From Zancudomyces culisetae (lineage: Eukaryota > Kickxellomycota > Harpellomycetes > Harpellales > Legeriomycetaceae): DNA of 64,000 nucleotides. Location: assembly GCA_001969505.1 (NCBI GenBank), contig LSSK01000028.1, positions 1 through 64,000 of the forward strand. The letters are read 5' to 3'. The position numbers and the translations under genes are program-made. Positions 10,342 to 22,204 of this stretch are shown here, piece by piece. The notes beneath the pieces are model-generated. The model saw only the letters and a program-made list of their open reading frames with translations. It searched no databases and was not told the DNA's origin. Position 1 is the stretch's first letter. Every line of letters begins with the position of its first letter.

Positions 10342-12327
10342 TTAATAACTAGTGAAGGTAGAAAATGATGTGGTTGTAATTTCACCCGTATTGAGGTCCT
10401 TGAACGAAGCCATAATAGCTTCGAGCTGGGGACCGTACATATCCATTAATAAAGCCATATCAGCACTGGATTCGGATACCAGTGTCAATGTTGATATATT
10501 GTCATTGTCCACAGTATTACCTTTTTTTGTCAAACTTTTGATTTTTCGGATTTCGGATTGAAGATGGTCAATTGAAAACTTGGTGTTGTTTTGGTCAACC
10601 AGCTTTAACGGAAGTACTGAAAAAACATAGGGGATAAGCTCGTCTATATGATTTCTTGTACTCAGAGTTGTTCTTTCCTCCGGATCGAGTGACTCTAGTT
10701 TCATCCCGTTGTAGCTATTAAAATCGTCAAGAATGTCTAGGAAGGTAGACGAAAACTGTGATAGTGGCAAGATATCCGTACTAGAATCACCAATGTAGCC
10801 AACAGCATTATCTATATTCGCCTGCAGGGATCGATTATTATCGATATAGTTTATATTGATTAAGCTAAAATTACGCGGCATATTTTGCTTAATGTCATAA
10901 TTGCTGACTGCCTGAGAAACACCAAGTGAAAATGCCGAATTCTGGAAGAGGTCTCCATGTTGTGATATATTATGCGCAAAGTTTTTTGTCGCATTGATAC
11001 TCAGTTTTTCCTTTCTAGCATCATCCTTTGATTTTAGTGTGCCCGTTGGCGAATTATTTTTATCTCTTGTTCCACCATTCGCGGAAGACAAAAACAAACC
11101 CTTCTTTGAGCTAGCCCCTGTGGTACTGGTACAACTTGCAGACACTTTATTACTACTTCCGCTTCTTAGTTCTGTAGTTTCCGTTACTACAGGTAGTGGA
11201 ATTTTCACAGAGACGACCTTGGACCCACTGAGGCCTGAAGAATAAGTTAACAATACCAGGACATAGTACGTGAATCGCATATAATATGTTTCAGAAAGCG
11301 GAGAAATAGAGTTAGGAATAGGTCCCAGTCGAGTATTTACAACAAAAACCTTGTTACTAGCAGAATGGGAAAGGTTGTGTTTTTTACATTCGCTGTATGG
11401 AATGTTTTTACTGTCAAAAACAAGTTCGGATGGCATCACCAGCATTTCATTTTTACTCCATATTCTATTACAGTTATACTTTCCCTTACCTCCAGTCATA
11501 TCTAGTGGAGCAAAAGGGTAGCAAGCCTCGGTGTTTTCTATAATCGATGCGCTACCCCCAATTAACCGCTTTGGGCCTACTACTTTTAGTTTTAAGTCTA
11601 CATTATCACCAATTTTAAATGCTCGTTTTTCCAGTTGAGCTTCTACATGAAACCTTGTTTTTGCTTTTTCGCTGGATTTTTTGGACTTTTTTTCTTCAAC
11701 TAGTGTAGCTAAATCACAAAATTTGTAACTAGCATACTCGGTGGTGTTTGGAAAATCGACTATCACACGCGGCACAAACCTAATTGGAGCCGAGCGTATT
11801 AGTGATGGTAATCCAGAACCTCTTGGATAGCGCAGCTCAGCCTCAAAATAGTAGCTTACGTTGTATTCTGCAGTTTTAGCACTTTCAGGATAATTCACTT
11901 TAGGAAATTTTGAAGTAAAATGAAATATATGTGTTCCAGGATTTAATGTAGTTGCTTCATCTTCATCATCCCACTTGCCACTAATGAGTATCCGTTTATT
12001 GAAATATTCCTTTTTAATTGCTCTGACATTTTTCGGCTGAGTTTTTCTTATCCGTGAGGGTTGTTTGTGTTCTCTTGATGAACGATTAGGTTCGTATCCA
12101 CCACTTCCACCCATCATGCTAGCTCCTGGATGTTCTTCGTCATCAACTTCGCCTGTTTTTAACGCCATAACAACTTTTTCATTTCCTCTGAAGCTTAACG
12201 TGATATTTGCAATCCTTAGCTTCATATCGTTCTGTACTATAACAACGCCTGCTAATGAAGTACCAGGATTGCACACTGGTACCTCACTTGAGTACACAGG
12301 GAAGCGCACTTTAAATAGAAAATCCAT
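10342..12327 (-). CDS. Alpha-arrestin-like protein 1
   Basis: The ATG at 12327 gives a 661-residue protein; the frame is open for seven codons upstream but starts there with GTG. Residues 1-180 fit an arrestin N-domain: a first strand FKVRFPVY, then GTSLAGVV, ITLSFRGNEKVVMAL, and a late GTHIFHFTSKFPKVNYPESA block. Residues about 200-370 fit the arrestin C-domain (RAFKIGDNVDLKLKVVG onward). The remainder (about 375-661) is a Ser/Thr/Asn-rich tail of unknown fold. No PPxY motif for a Rsp5-type ubiquitin ligase was found, unlike many fungal trafficking arrestins. Yeast relatives act as adaptors for endocytosis of membrane proteins; that role here is family inference. It shares the domain layout of the + strand arrestin at 17408. 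Confidence 0.75.
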   Translation of the reverse strand: MDFLFKVRFPVYSSEVPVCNPGTSLAGVVIVQNDMKLRIANITLSFRGNEKVVMALKTGEVDDEEHPGASMMGGSGGYEPNRSSREHKQPSRIRKTQPKNVRAIKKEYFNKRILISGKWDDEDEATTLNPGTHIFHFTSKFPKVNYPESAKTAEYNVSYYFEAELRYPRGSGLPSLIRSAPIRFVPRVIVDFPNTTEYASYKFCDLATLVEEKKSKKSSEKAKTRFHVEAQLEKRAFKIGDNVDLKLKVVGPKRLIGGSASIIENTEACYPFAPLDMTGGKGKYNCNRIWSKNEMLVMPSELVFDSKNIPYSECKKHNLSHSASNKVFVVNTRLGPIPNSISPLSETYYMRFTYYVLVLLTYSSGLSGSKVVSVKIPLPVVTETTELRSGSSNKVSASCTSTTGASSKKGLFLSSANGGTRDKNNSPTGTLKSKDDARKEKLSINATKNFAHNISQHGDLFQNSAFSLGVSQAVSNYDIKQNMPRNFSLININYIDNNRSLQANIDNAVGYIGDSSTDILPLSQFSSTFLDILDDFNSYNGMKLESLDPEERTTLSTRNHIDELIPYVFSVLPLKLVDQNNTKFSIDHLQSEIRKIKSLTKKGNTVDNDNISTLTLVSESSADMALLMDMYGPQLEAIMASFKDLNTGEITTTSFSTFTSY

Positions 12328-15300
12328 TTGTCTTCCCTTTACTTTCACGTGTTATTTTCTCGCTATTTGTTAGGCTTCCACTCCAGTTCCACCGTTAGGT
12401 TCCTATTCTCACCAAAACACAAGTACAGTATTTTTTAAAAAGAGAAAAACAAGAACAAAGTATTATTTTTGTATTTATTATAATGATATGTGGTATTAGT
12501 CAGACATATAAAATTACTTACCCGAATATACATTGATAAGAAATAAAAGTAATACAAAAAGGTATCTGCACCGAATTATATCCAAAATAGTTTTATTCTT
12601 GGTATGTTTATGGATCTTCGTGCGTTTAGCCTTAGGTCTTGTCTTTTATTCGTTTGGTCTGGTTTTACTTTTTATAGAAAAGCTATTTAAAATATCTTCC
12701 AATTTTATTTCTTTTAGTAAACTTAAAAATAATGGTGCATTTGATTGGAATAAACACTAAAAACGGGTGGATGATGGAAAATGGCAAAAATAATAAATGC
12801 ATCAAGTTTTTTTGTTGTGACAAACTTAAGCAGATAACGCAGTTGTTTGAACTGCTTTTATTTCTCTACTTTTTTTTGTTATTGCATAATTCCATCATTT
12901 GAATTTGTAAGGCTTTATTACATTTTCAAATAACGGCAATTGAAAAATCATAAATGGCAAAAAACCCAAATAATGGGATCTATCTCTTCCACTTGCATGT
13001 ATTATATGTAAGCTTCCTAATAGACTTTTGTACATTTTATTAAAAATGAGAATAAAAGTGAAAGCATTAGAAGTTCCGGAGGATATAAAATAGATTCGGT
13101 TCTAATATATAAAGATGATGGGCTTAATATGTTCGCTGATAGAACATTTCGAAAAAAGTACTCACCATAAGTAGGAGAGAAAAGAAAGGGTTGGGTGCAG
13201 TAGGCAAGGTTTGATTAAAGATGACGTAGAGGAACAGAAAATGGAGAATGAAAACCATGTGATTCCTATTACCAGGTCATAATTGATGTAACGTATGTAA
13301 TAAATGATGTCCTTTAATGAACCTATTGTCTGAATTTACCTTTTATGCCACCCTAGGTGAACATTAGCATTTATTTAACATTCATCTAGTTTGAAGCACA
13401 GTTTACATAATCCTCTTCATGGATGTATGGTGCAAAAGCAACAATACCATTAATTAAAACAGACAATTTTTTGTTATAAATGTAGTGTTGTAAACGGAAA
13501 TAAGAAATTTCTAAATATAGCCTAGGAGTTTTGTGAATATGGACAAACATCTTTGCAGTTTTTTCTCTCCAAAGAGACAGGGGATCAACCATTTTACTAC
13601 ATTACCCGATCTCGATAGAAAAAAACACCTAGGCCATTGTATAAGAGCAAATAACATCGTTTATCATCGTATATCACACATGTATATGGCCAGTTTGCCT
13701 CCACTTGTAGTTTTTTCAAAAATTCGGGATCTACAGCCTGTTTGCTTGTAGTTGCTTTGGATAAATTGTTTAATTGTTTAATTGTAGTTATGTAAGGCGG
13801 TGTATCAAGAAACAGCGTACTAATAACCCATTTGTTATTAGTTCATTTTATACAAGTAGAGAGCTCAACCAGATGCATTTATGTGATCCGGGGCTAGTTG
13901 TCAATAAAGTCTTTTTTAACGAAAAAAATGCACTTGATTATCCACTATTATTCAAATACATAGTTTTTGCGCATAAACAAGATATTTGTTTTGGTGCTTA
14001 TAACCAAAGAAAAAAAAATTTTTTTTCCTTGAACGGTGATAGAGGTAATATGATGGTAATTGTGCTTAATGTATTAGAAAAATCTGTAATGTGAATGATA
14101 TTTGAGATATTCTGATTACATAATAACGATTTATAAAAAATGCGATTCACTCGGATTGAAAATACTACTACAAAATTTCCCGGCGTAGTGAGTGGTGTTG
14201 GTGTAATTGGGTTTCATATCTATTTTTAGAAAATGCCAACATTACCTTGACTGGACAAAAAAATAAAAACTGGGTTTGGCGAGATTCGTATTAGCGAATA
14301 TGCATATCCAATTCCACACATTTTTCAATGACCATAACTTGGCCTAAATATGCAAAATCTAGGTTGGACTGTTAAATTTTATCCATTTTATAGGTACCCT
14401 GTAAATATGGTGCGCTACTTGTTTGGCAGATCGCTACTATGGATATACCTAGTGAGGCTGCTATCTCAGCAGGATTGGATCGCTTACAACAGCTTGCCTA
14501 TTTTATACCCGTCATTTAACCATAAAATATGAAAAAAGATCAAGGATAAAACGTATTAACAACTATATGAATCGTAACGCTTTTACATTTGAATACCCTC
14601 TCTCTCCTTCACCTCACCTCTCGCATATCATGAAGATGGCTGAATACCTTATTGCAATATTTTCGTAGATAATTAAATCAAGTAAACTACACATATTTAT
14701 TTTTGGTGTAGTGTGGATTTGATTTCAATAAATTTATGTAAAGTAAAATCATAGTAATTAGGCAATAAAAGTAACAAACAAAAAATAAATAATAAATAAC
14801 AAACAATCCATCTAATTAGGAACTTATATGAAAGGGATGTGTGAGATTCTTACAGTGCGATAGCTTTACCTGTACATATATCCTAATTAAGCCAAACATA
14901 ACTGTACTTATACAGTGCATGGTGAGAAATGAAAAACTCAATTTATTTGTGTTTTTAATGAAACTTGCTAAAAAATGATTGCTAATACAAGTGTGGCGGA
15001 TGAAAGTTTTAAACAAAAAACAGTCAAAAAAAATGAAAAATGCATATATGTAAGGGGGCATTAGATATCACACTAGATAGCTTTCCATAGAATCAGTGTA
15101 AAATCTGCAAACTAACAAACTAGGTGATCTGGCGTAATCGAGCTTGTTGTGGAAATTTGCCACAACCGATAAGGAGGTCATTGAGTGTAAGTGGCGTATT
15201 TTTGATCAAAATTCTAGTATGTACAACCTTTTTTGATTAGAAAAAGCACCAGGTGACAAAAAATCCACAGCAAAAACAAAACACATATTTCACGATTAAA

Positions 15301-17407
15301 CCTTTGTTGTTAGTGCACAGCACATGGTATGTTCATTTACTCAACTGCGAGCATCGAACAACCTCTCCCCCACCCCCAAAATTTTCTTGTTGCGTTTGAA
15401 GGCTAATACGCATTTATATCCGGATATAACAATACTCACCTGGGAAATGAATAACAAATGAGGTAAAAGATACAACACAAATAAAACCCAAGCAGGTCAC
15501 GATCACACTAAAAAAAAAAGTTTAAGGCGGGTAAAGAAGGTTATAAAATGCATGTGAGCAAATATGATCAAAAGCAAAGCTAGACCCGGAAAGCCACCTT
15601 TTGGTCCTGCAAAAAGGAACTTCGACAAGAGGCTAATGAATTTGTACAAATACACAAGCACTTGCTGAAAACAAAAGACAAACATGTATCAGCAAAACTC
15701 ATCGAATATGATATAGCTATGTGTCTTACCGATTGTTCGTTTATATAGCAGTTTAATTATATCTATTGGTGCAAAATGATATGTTTTTCTTAGCGGTACA
15801 TCACGCAATTTGATTGAAGATAATTTTGGAACTCTTGTCACTTCGCTTTGCTTTTCTTTAATATTGGTTTGCATAGCACTACCTCCAGGCCCAACAATGT
15901 GGGAGTGAGGGGAACGGATGTATTTTTGCTATATGGATTTATGGTGAGGTGCATGGTATTTTAGTTGTTTGTATACATGTATATATACAAAGAGCAAGTA
16001 GAGTTTGTTGCTCTTGAGTGCCTGGGTGTTGAGGATTGGTGAGTTGGGTAAACAAAGCAGATGCGGAAGAATCTATTGAATACAGCAGTTTCCAGATTTT
16101 AGGATCGGGACGTAAACACAGTTATGGTTTGCATAAAGACATTATTACTTTGTTTATTAGAAATGAGTAACTTGGTAAACAAAAGAGAGGCAAGCAAATA
16201 AACAGAAAGTAAAAAAAAAAAACGGGCATTACTGAACAGCAAAAGTAAGGAGCAAATCTGTCTACAAATCATACAAGAGGGCTGCTATTTAGTCTAATAA
16301 AAGCGAATTTCTTTTAAAACACCAAACAGATTTAATCAAAGTTTGTAGAAAAAATAAATCAAATCAAATTAACATCCACAAATAAGCAAACAAAGCGAGA
16401 ATAAATTGGGATTTATGAGAAAATCGCAATGTAATTTTACCTAATAGAATCTTCTATATTTATTTATTTTGATGGGTAAGTGGATTTTTTAATGCTACAC
16501 GACACTAAAAATGGCTTGATAGAATTAGAGCTGAGGCAAAAAAATAAAATAAAAAGCAAAATGGGAGGTAAGAGGTGCTTGGGGGATGTGGAGGGGAGAA
16601 TGCAGATCTGGCGAATACTATAGCAACGGCAATTTTTTTTTTACTTTTTGGAAAATGTGGATTGAATAGCGCTAAGCGAAGGGCGTAAATAATAATTTCG
16701 AGCAAACAAAGAAAACACAAAGCCAATGAATAAGGAAATACTCAAATATATTTGGCTCAATATTCAAGCGTAAATACAAAGTGAGACGCATAAATATGAA
16801 TTTGAAATAGAACACAATTAGGGTTGAGTATAAAACGTAAGGATAAGAATAGATTGATAAAAATAGCGAGTGGAATGTAAAACAACAAAAATAAAAACAA
16901 ACAGTAGGAAACGAGGTGAGAGGTAAAAGATTGGTAAAAGACGAAATTAGACTAGCGAAAGAAAATAACTATCAAAGAGAAAGCATATAGAAGGCGGTGA
17001 TCCTATCAATCAATTTATTCAGTTCTTTTGTAAGAAGGATAAGGAAGTGTGTTGTAATACTTATCAAGGGTTTATTTAGTTTTATTCAGTAATTTGCGCT
17101 TAGTAAATGTAATTTTGTGTTTTTGTATTTTTACAATATTGGTAAACTATTATTCCAGATAAGATTACTAAAAAAAAAAGGCAAGTAAGAACAAAAAAAA
17201 AAGGTAGTAATAATAGCAGAGTACTACGACTTTGTTGTAAAAACTTGGAGACAGAGGGAAATTTTTTTCGCAAAAAGATTTTGAACGAGAATAATATTCC
17301 TATATAATAGCGAAACAGGTCCCCAAACCTTAGCACGAACCAAGCAGCTAAAAAGCGAAGCAACGGAACAAAAAAAAACAAGAGAAGTCAAATAGAAATA
17401 TAAAAAA
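12328..17407. other. Long AT-rich spacer between the two arrestin genes
   Basis: This 5 kb stretch lies between two divergently oriented arrestin-like genes. It contains one possible two-exon gene (15503-15874, listed separately). Other open frames such as 13774-14094 have no ATG start or recognisable motif. Runs of AATAAATAAATA-type sequence occur around 14760-14810. I see no transposon ends, RNA gene or long repeat. Confidence 0.45.
15503..15874 (-). CDS. Possible two-exon small membrane protein
   Basis: Proposed exons are 15730-15874 and 15503-15606, giving 82 residues. Exon 1 starts with ATG and ends at a GTAAGA donor. Exon 2 follows a pyrimidine-rich TTTTTGCAG acceptor. The phases agree and restore GGPKGGFPGLA at the junction. 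The N-terminal half is basic and polar, and the C-terminal 30 residues are strongly hydrophobic, which would suit a tail-anchored protein. I do not recognise the family. A second strong acceptor inside the 3' end suggests that the real C-terminus could use another exon. Short open frames are common by chance here, so this is only a candidate. Confidence 0.3.
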
Positions 17408-19147
17408 ATGTCTGGGGTGGCGCATTTTGAAGTGATGTTTCCGGCTTACGGGAGCAAGGCACCGAATACTAAACCAAATGGAACTGTACAAGGTAAGATA
17501 TTTGCATAAAGTCTAGTCTATTAAAGGTGGTATTGGTGTTAACCTTAGTAGAAATGTAACTGTAACTGTAACTGTAAATATGATTGAATGTATAAACTAG
17601 GGACTGTGGTATTGAAGCTAGATTCACCACTTGCGGCAACTTTTATCGAACTGCAGTACCATGGGATTGAGGAAGTAAGAACAATCCCACTCGAGACTCC
17701 AGCTTCAGAAGCATCAGAAGCCGAGGGAGGAGGTGTGACCAAGGTGAGCATGGGAGGTGCTAAAGGAGATACATTAAAGGAGCTGAGCAAGAAGGGAGGG
17801 GAGTGGATGAGCAAGGTGTTTTTCAAGGAGGAGGTAGTGTTGTGGGGCAGTAAGCGGCGTGCACAGGTGACCATACTGGATAGCCAGGACGCACAAACGT
17901 TTCATTTTATGGTAAAGATGCCGGAAGTCAACATGCCAGTGAGCCGTAACACTGACAACTACAGAATAAGATATCTAGTTCGTGCAGTGATATTCAGCGA
18001 GGCACGGAGCGACCAGGGTAGGAAGTTCATGAAGGAGATCTACAAGACACCTGAGAAAGAAATCAAGGTATTTCCAACGATTATGGAGGGGTGTGAAATT
18101 AGCAAGGGGTCGGCGCCATTCCGCACAACACTGCAACTCCGTGAGCGCAGTAAGAAGGACGAGGATGGCAGTGGAAGTGGAAAGGTGGCCATGGAGGCAA
18201 TTGTATTCCAGCCATATCCTAGTTATATTCCTGGGGAGGAAATTGATGTGTTGTTGCTACTGGCAGGAAATAAGTCGCTGAAACCTGGAAACTGTGCAGT
18301 GGTTGAGGAAATCCGATGCCGCAAGTCATCCGCACCTACAATTGATGAATCTGAGATCCCCACACTGTGGAAGATGCGACGCGATATCACACCCAGGGAG
18401 CCGATTGATTTTGTCAAGCTGACCAAAAGCAGTGTGCAGACTGAACTGGGATCGATGGGTCGCTTTATGTTCACTAACTTGGGTTCAGTAAGTGATGCAA
18501 AGTCAATCGCCCGAAGTGGTAGCAAGGCGGGCATGACGTCTACAATGTCTAGCAGAATGAGTACGGCTGGCATGAACTCTTCGACCAAAGGGATGACCGC
18601 CACCATGTCTAAAATGCAGCTGTCCACTGCATCGCGACTGCAAGAAATGAAGCGTGCAAATCGCGGACAAGGTGGTTCCGATCGCGTACAGATGGTGCCC
18701 GTCGCACTTGGCGGCTTGTTGGCTAATGACTCGTACCGATACGCTCGTATTAAGCTGCAGCTCCCCACAGCCGATGAGCTTAGCCCTGTGCCTTCTGTAT
18801 TTATGGATTTCGAGTACAACCTTGAGGTTACTATTTCTACCGTTGGGTTCGTTGGCGGATTGTCCAAAAAACTAATTGGTCATATTCCCCTCAAGCTGAT
18901 TTCATCCCGTAGCATCAATGGTATCGATATGCAAGGCAATGTTGTTGATCTTGGACACGCAGAAACCACGCTTACAGGTACCGGCGATGCTAGTTCCAAA
19001 CTCGCCCAGAACTCGACAGATAACCCTAACTATGATCCTAACGTCCACAGCTCCCAGTTCGAGCGTTCTTTCCCAACCCTCCAGTCTTTTCTACAGTATG
19101 GCGAATCTATTCCTTCCCCCAAAATCGACCTCGTCAAAATCAAGTAG
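17408..19147 (+). CDS. Alpha-arrestin-like protein 2 (two exons)
   Basis: Exons are 17408-17492 and 17601-19147, 543 residues. Exon 1 begins ATGTCTGGGGTGGC and ends at GTAAGATA. The 108 bp intron ends in ACTAG, and the junction restores Gly in VQGTVVLKL. The N-terminus (HFEVMFPAYGS, ELQYHGIEEV) and the block HFMVKMPEVNMPVSRNTDNY match the arrestin N-domain and parallel arrestin 1. A second domain begins near residue 220 (YPSYIPGEEIDVLLLLAG). A Ser/Met/Thr-rich linker (about 325-380) interrupts the C-domain. No PPxY motif is seen. The second half of the gene uses more G and C than its surroundings. Its stop lies 5 bp from the stop of TAH18 on the other strand, so the two mRNAs must overlap at their 3' ends. 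Confidence 0.8.
17555..17578. repeat. TGTAAC hexamer repeat in the arrestin-2 intron
   Basis: There are three perfect copies of TGTAAC followed by TGTAAA, ending 22 bases before the intron's acceptor. It overlaps the region where the branch point should be. Confidence 0.85.
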
Positions 19148-19152
19148 TCTTT

Positions 19153-21267
19153 TTATTCCCAGCTTTCCACTTGGATCCGCTTCACCTTATTTTTACTTTT
19201 AGTGTTGCTATTATTGTTAGATTTCTTATTATTATTATCCCATATGCTTTTATCTTTGTCCTTATACCGACTTTTAATAAGCTCCAACTTCTCACAAACA
19301 CTCCTGGTCACCTTTAATGATCCACACACATAAACGTATCCCAAATCCGAGTTTGATCCAAATGCTGCCTCTGAACCTGGTTCCGAGCTAGCCAAATATT
19401 CCTCGTATATCTGTTGTTGATATTCATCCATTATATCCGTTACGTACTTGTGTTTGTATAATTCGCTCCTTGCCTCCCGTGAATATGCCATATCATACAC
19501 CATTTGGCCATTATATCTCTTTTTAAGAATTTCTTCCTCGTAGTACCGTCCCTCCGTCAAGTATTTACGACATCCATATATCAACCACACCTTTACTTTC
19601 CCCTTTTCTCCATCGCTTCCGCAATAATACTTGTAATAGATATAGTCCATAATCGATATCATAGGTGAAATCCCTGTCCCCGTAGCTATCAGTAGAATTC
19701 TGTATCCACCATCAGTATTCGCTAGTCCATCGGTAATAATGGCTGGTGGCAACTTAAACCCATCAACCCGATTGCGTACAAGTTTGACTACTATTTCTTT
19801 CCCTATCTCCATCTGTCCTCCTTTCCCCACATCATCTACATATCTTGAACATGTTCCCATAATCCAACATGTGTCATCCTCACTACCGCTTACTTTCTTT
19901 TTCCGCAAATTGTTCTTGTACTTGACGATTCCTACAATAATATCTACCATGCTATCTGCAGAAAATTGGGGATAGTTTGCTATCGAGTACTGCCGCCCGA
20001 CAAGCCGAGGGTGTAAAATATCCAGTAGATATTCTCCGACACTTCGCACATCAAATTCCAATTCCCCAAAATCGTCTTCCAATACCTCCAAAATATTCCG
20101 CTTAGGGCGCACCACGTATCGATAATACTCGTCGATTTCTTGAAATTCGCCTAGCTTTCGGAATTTGTCAATTTTCATTGCCAACACGCTTTCACTTTCA
20201 CTTTCAAAACCACGATTGGTGATAAATTGTGATAGCATACGGATGGTTGTTTGGCGAGCAACTGCATTCAAATCCACCCGGTATTTCAGTACATGTTTAA
20301 TAACACGCTCCTTTGCCTCGTCCATCCAACCACTAGCATCCATACACTTGTTTTGATCACTTGCGCATACAAGTCCTAACCTTTCCATCAGCCGTACTAC
20401 TGCCTCATCACTGTTTTGTGGATGTATTTCAATTACATCTCCAGGTAGGTACTCTGCAACTTCATTCTTGCGATTGTTGACTGTAAGATTTAGCTGAATT
20501 TTACGTATCGCGTCAAACTCATGGGCTTGGTCAGTGATTAGTTTATTATCTACGACTTGCGCATTGTAATACTGTTCGTCCAGCTCGCTACCGTTCCACA
20601 AATCAGTACTCATCTCTTTTTCTAGCTCCTCTTCACTTGGCAATCTGTTGAGCACAGGAACCATGCCTCCGTGCCCAACATCTATACCAACATGAACGTT
20701 CTTGTACTCTCCCAAATTCTTTGAGATGTACTCGCGTAACCTATCTACCCATGGTAGAAACCCCCCATACACTCCCCAATAATGCTGGTCATCGCCTAAG
20801 CCTAGAGCTCCTATCCGTTCGCCGCCTACCAGACCCAGCCGCTTGTCTAGTTTTTTTGCAGCAAAATTGTAGAACTCATAGCTACTGTCGCCTAATCCAA
20901 ACACACAGTATTGAAGTCTGTGTGTTGGTATTCGCCCATTTGAAGTATCCAGTGTATCCGGTATCAGTATAAGGGATTTGCGGAGTAGGTAACGGTGCCA
21001 AAAGTATCGCATGTCTGGGGGCTCTATTCCCTGCCCACTAGTTGCAACTAAAAAGACATATAGTTTATTGTACCATTCATCTGCAGGATTCTCTTTACCC
21101 CCGGTGGTATTTGTAGATTTTGATTTTGGTGTTAGAGTTGTTAGCGATTTAATATTCACCACCTTTGCCTGCACCCCAATACCATACAGCTGTCGATACA
21201 CCTCACCTGCCAGCTCCTCAGCAGTACCTGTTGCTGTCGCATATACTATTACTACTTCTCGCACCAT
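19153..21267 (-). CDS. TAH18: NADPH-dependent diflavin reductase (Tah18/NDOR1)
   Basis: The 704-residue intronless protein belongs to the cytochrome P450 reductase-like diflavin family. Residues 1-165 are a flavodoxin domain with the FMN phosphate loop YATATGTAEELA (9-20) and FGLGDSSYEFYNFAAKKLD. The FAD-binding domain carries RQYSIAN (about 425-431). The NADPH-binding module has the ATGTGISPMISIMDY block, IYGCRK and YVCGSLKVTRSV. In yeast Tah18 passes electrons from NADPH to Dre2 for cytosolic iron-sulfur cluster assembly; that role is inferred here. It is longer than yeast Tah18 (about 620 residues), in part because of an Asn/Lys/Ser-rich stretch inserted just before the end (IQVESWE). It is convergent with arrestin 2 across 5 bp. 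Confidence 0.95.
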   Translation of the reverse strand: MVREVVIVYATATGTAEELAGEVYRQLYGIGVQAKVVNIKSLTTLTPKSKSTNTTGGKENPADEWYNKLYVFLVATSGQGIEPPDMRYFWHRYLLRKSLILIPDTLDTSNGRIPTHRLQYCVFGLGDSSYEFYNFAAKKLDKRLGLVGGERIGALGLGDDQHYWGVYGGFLPWVDRLREYISKNLGEYKNVHVGIDVGHGGMVPVLNRLPSEEELEKEMSTDLWNGSELDEQYYNAQVVDNKLITDQAHEFDAIRKIQLNLTVNNRKNEVAEYLPGDVIEIHPQNSDEAVVRLMERLGLVCASDQNKCMDASGWMDEAKERVIKHVLKYRVDLNAVARQTTIRMLSQFITNRGFESESESVLAMKIDKFRKLGEFQEIDEYYRYVVRPKRNILEVLEDDFGELEFDVRSVGEYLLDILHPRLVGRQYSIANYPQFSADSMVDIIVGIVKYKNNLRKKKVSGSEDDTCWIMGTCSRYVDDVGKGGQMEIGKEIVVKLVRNRVDGFKLPPAIITDGLANTDGGYRILLIATGTGISPMISIMDYIYYKYYCGSDGEKGKVKVWLIYGCRKYLTEGRYYEEEILKKRYNGQMVYDMAYSREARSELYKHKYVTDIMDEYQQQIYEEYLASSEPGSEAAFGSNSDLGYVYVCGSLKVTRSVCEKLELIKSRYKDKDKSIWDNNNKKSNNNSNTKSKNKVKRIQVESWE

Positions 21268-21555
21268 TGGTTTGATCTATCTATTTACTTTTTAACGTAG
21301 GAGACCCGTTTTTAGTTAAACCAAAATTTTCTTGCTTTGTGTTTTTTTTATTTTGGATGATGTAATACATTTCAAAAATACGCAAAAAAAAATCGTTGGG
21401 TTAATTTTGCACGCCTTATTTGGCAAATTGGATAAAGATTAGCAGGGAATCGGTCCAAACTCCATTTTATCAAAATAGCTGGTTGTTTTTTATTGTAATT
21501 CTAGTGACTAATTGCACTATGACTATCAAAGTTTATGAAAAAAAAGAATGTTAAA

Positions 21556-22204
21556 TTATCTGTTCATTTCATCCTGTTGCATCAGCTTCTTTGCGTGTTT
21601 GAAGACTGTATTATACATTTCATCGGCGCTCATTTTATTTCCTGGCATCTGTATTTGCTTTCCGTCCTCTATAAATAATCAGTTCAACAAGGTGTATTAA
21701 TAAAAGTCTTTTAATTTCGAGAAGCTCATGTTTTTATCTAGCTGTAGCGATGTTGCCAATTATGACACAAATTTATACCGGCGGAAATACGAGTAAAGCT
21801 CAATTTATGTCCATAGGATATAAGTGATAAAATACATGAGTAGACTTACTGAATTCTACATATACTGACGATTTTCCCTTTGAACTGTCACTGTCTGTTT
21901 CAACGTTGAACATACAAGTTGGGTTGCTGCTCACATTATCTTTGTTCATGATTCGTTCCAAAAACACCCTACCAAAACACATTTTATGAGTATAGGATAT
22001 TTCGCATTTTACTTCAGATTATCTTAAAATTCGCTTATCAAGTACTAGAAAGTAGGCGTGTTGCGCATTACACTTTATCGCATAGAATTAAAAAATAAAT
22101 AAAAATATACTCAACTTTTGAATAAAGAACACTTACCTTGAGGAAACTGAGCCTCTCTTGAATGGTGATATTTTTACGTCAACTTTCTTTATATACTTTA
22201 GCAT
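21556..22204 (-). CDS. MRPL44: Mitochondrial large-subunit ribosomal protein mL53 (Mrpl44), three exons
   Basis: Exons are 22137-22204, 21850-21968 and 21556-21668, giving 99 residues, about the size of yeast Mrpl44 (98). All junctions are GT-AG (GTAAGT donors in introns 1 and 2; TAG acceptors) and keep phase. The N-terminus MLKYIKKVDVKISPFKRGS fits the family's opening strand, K-V-x-V-K-x-x-P-F. The middle VYVEFKDGKQIQMP fits the conserved strand pair, and the end is a basic helix (VFKHAKKLMQQ). The protein would sit in the mitochondrial large ribosomal subunit. It has no long cleavable presequence, as is usual for this protein. Each exon is under 40 codons, so simple ORF finding misses the gene. 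It is divergent from nothing nearby; TAH18 lies upstream on the same strand. Confidence 0.8.

Noticed and set aside
12690-13258. Possible - strand gene with a signal-peptide-like first exon (13166-13258) and GTGAGT donor
   Set aside because: No downstream exon gave a convincing product; both pieces are within the range of chance frames.
13774-14094. 106-codon + strand frame in the long spacer
   Set aside because: It begins at a TTG and has no recognisable domain or splice partner, although its length is slightly more than expected by chance.
18223-18867. 214-codon antisense frame within arrestin 2
   Set aside because: It lies wholly within a well-supported coding exon and has no family signature; its length follows from the higher GC content there.
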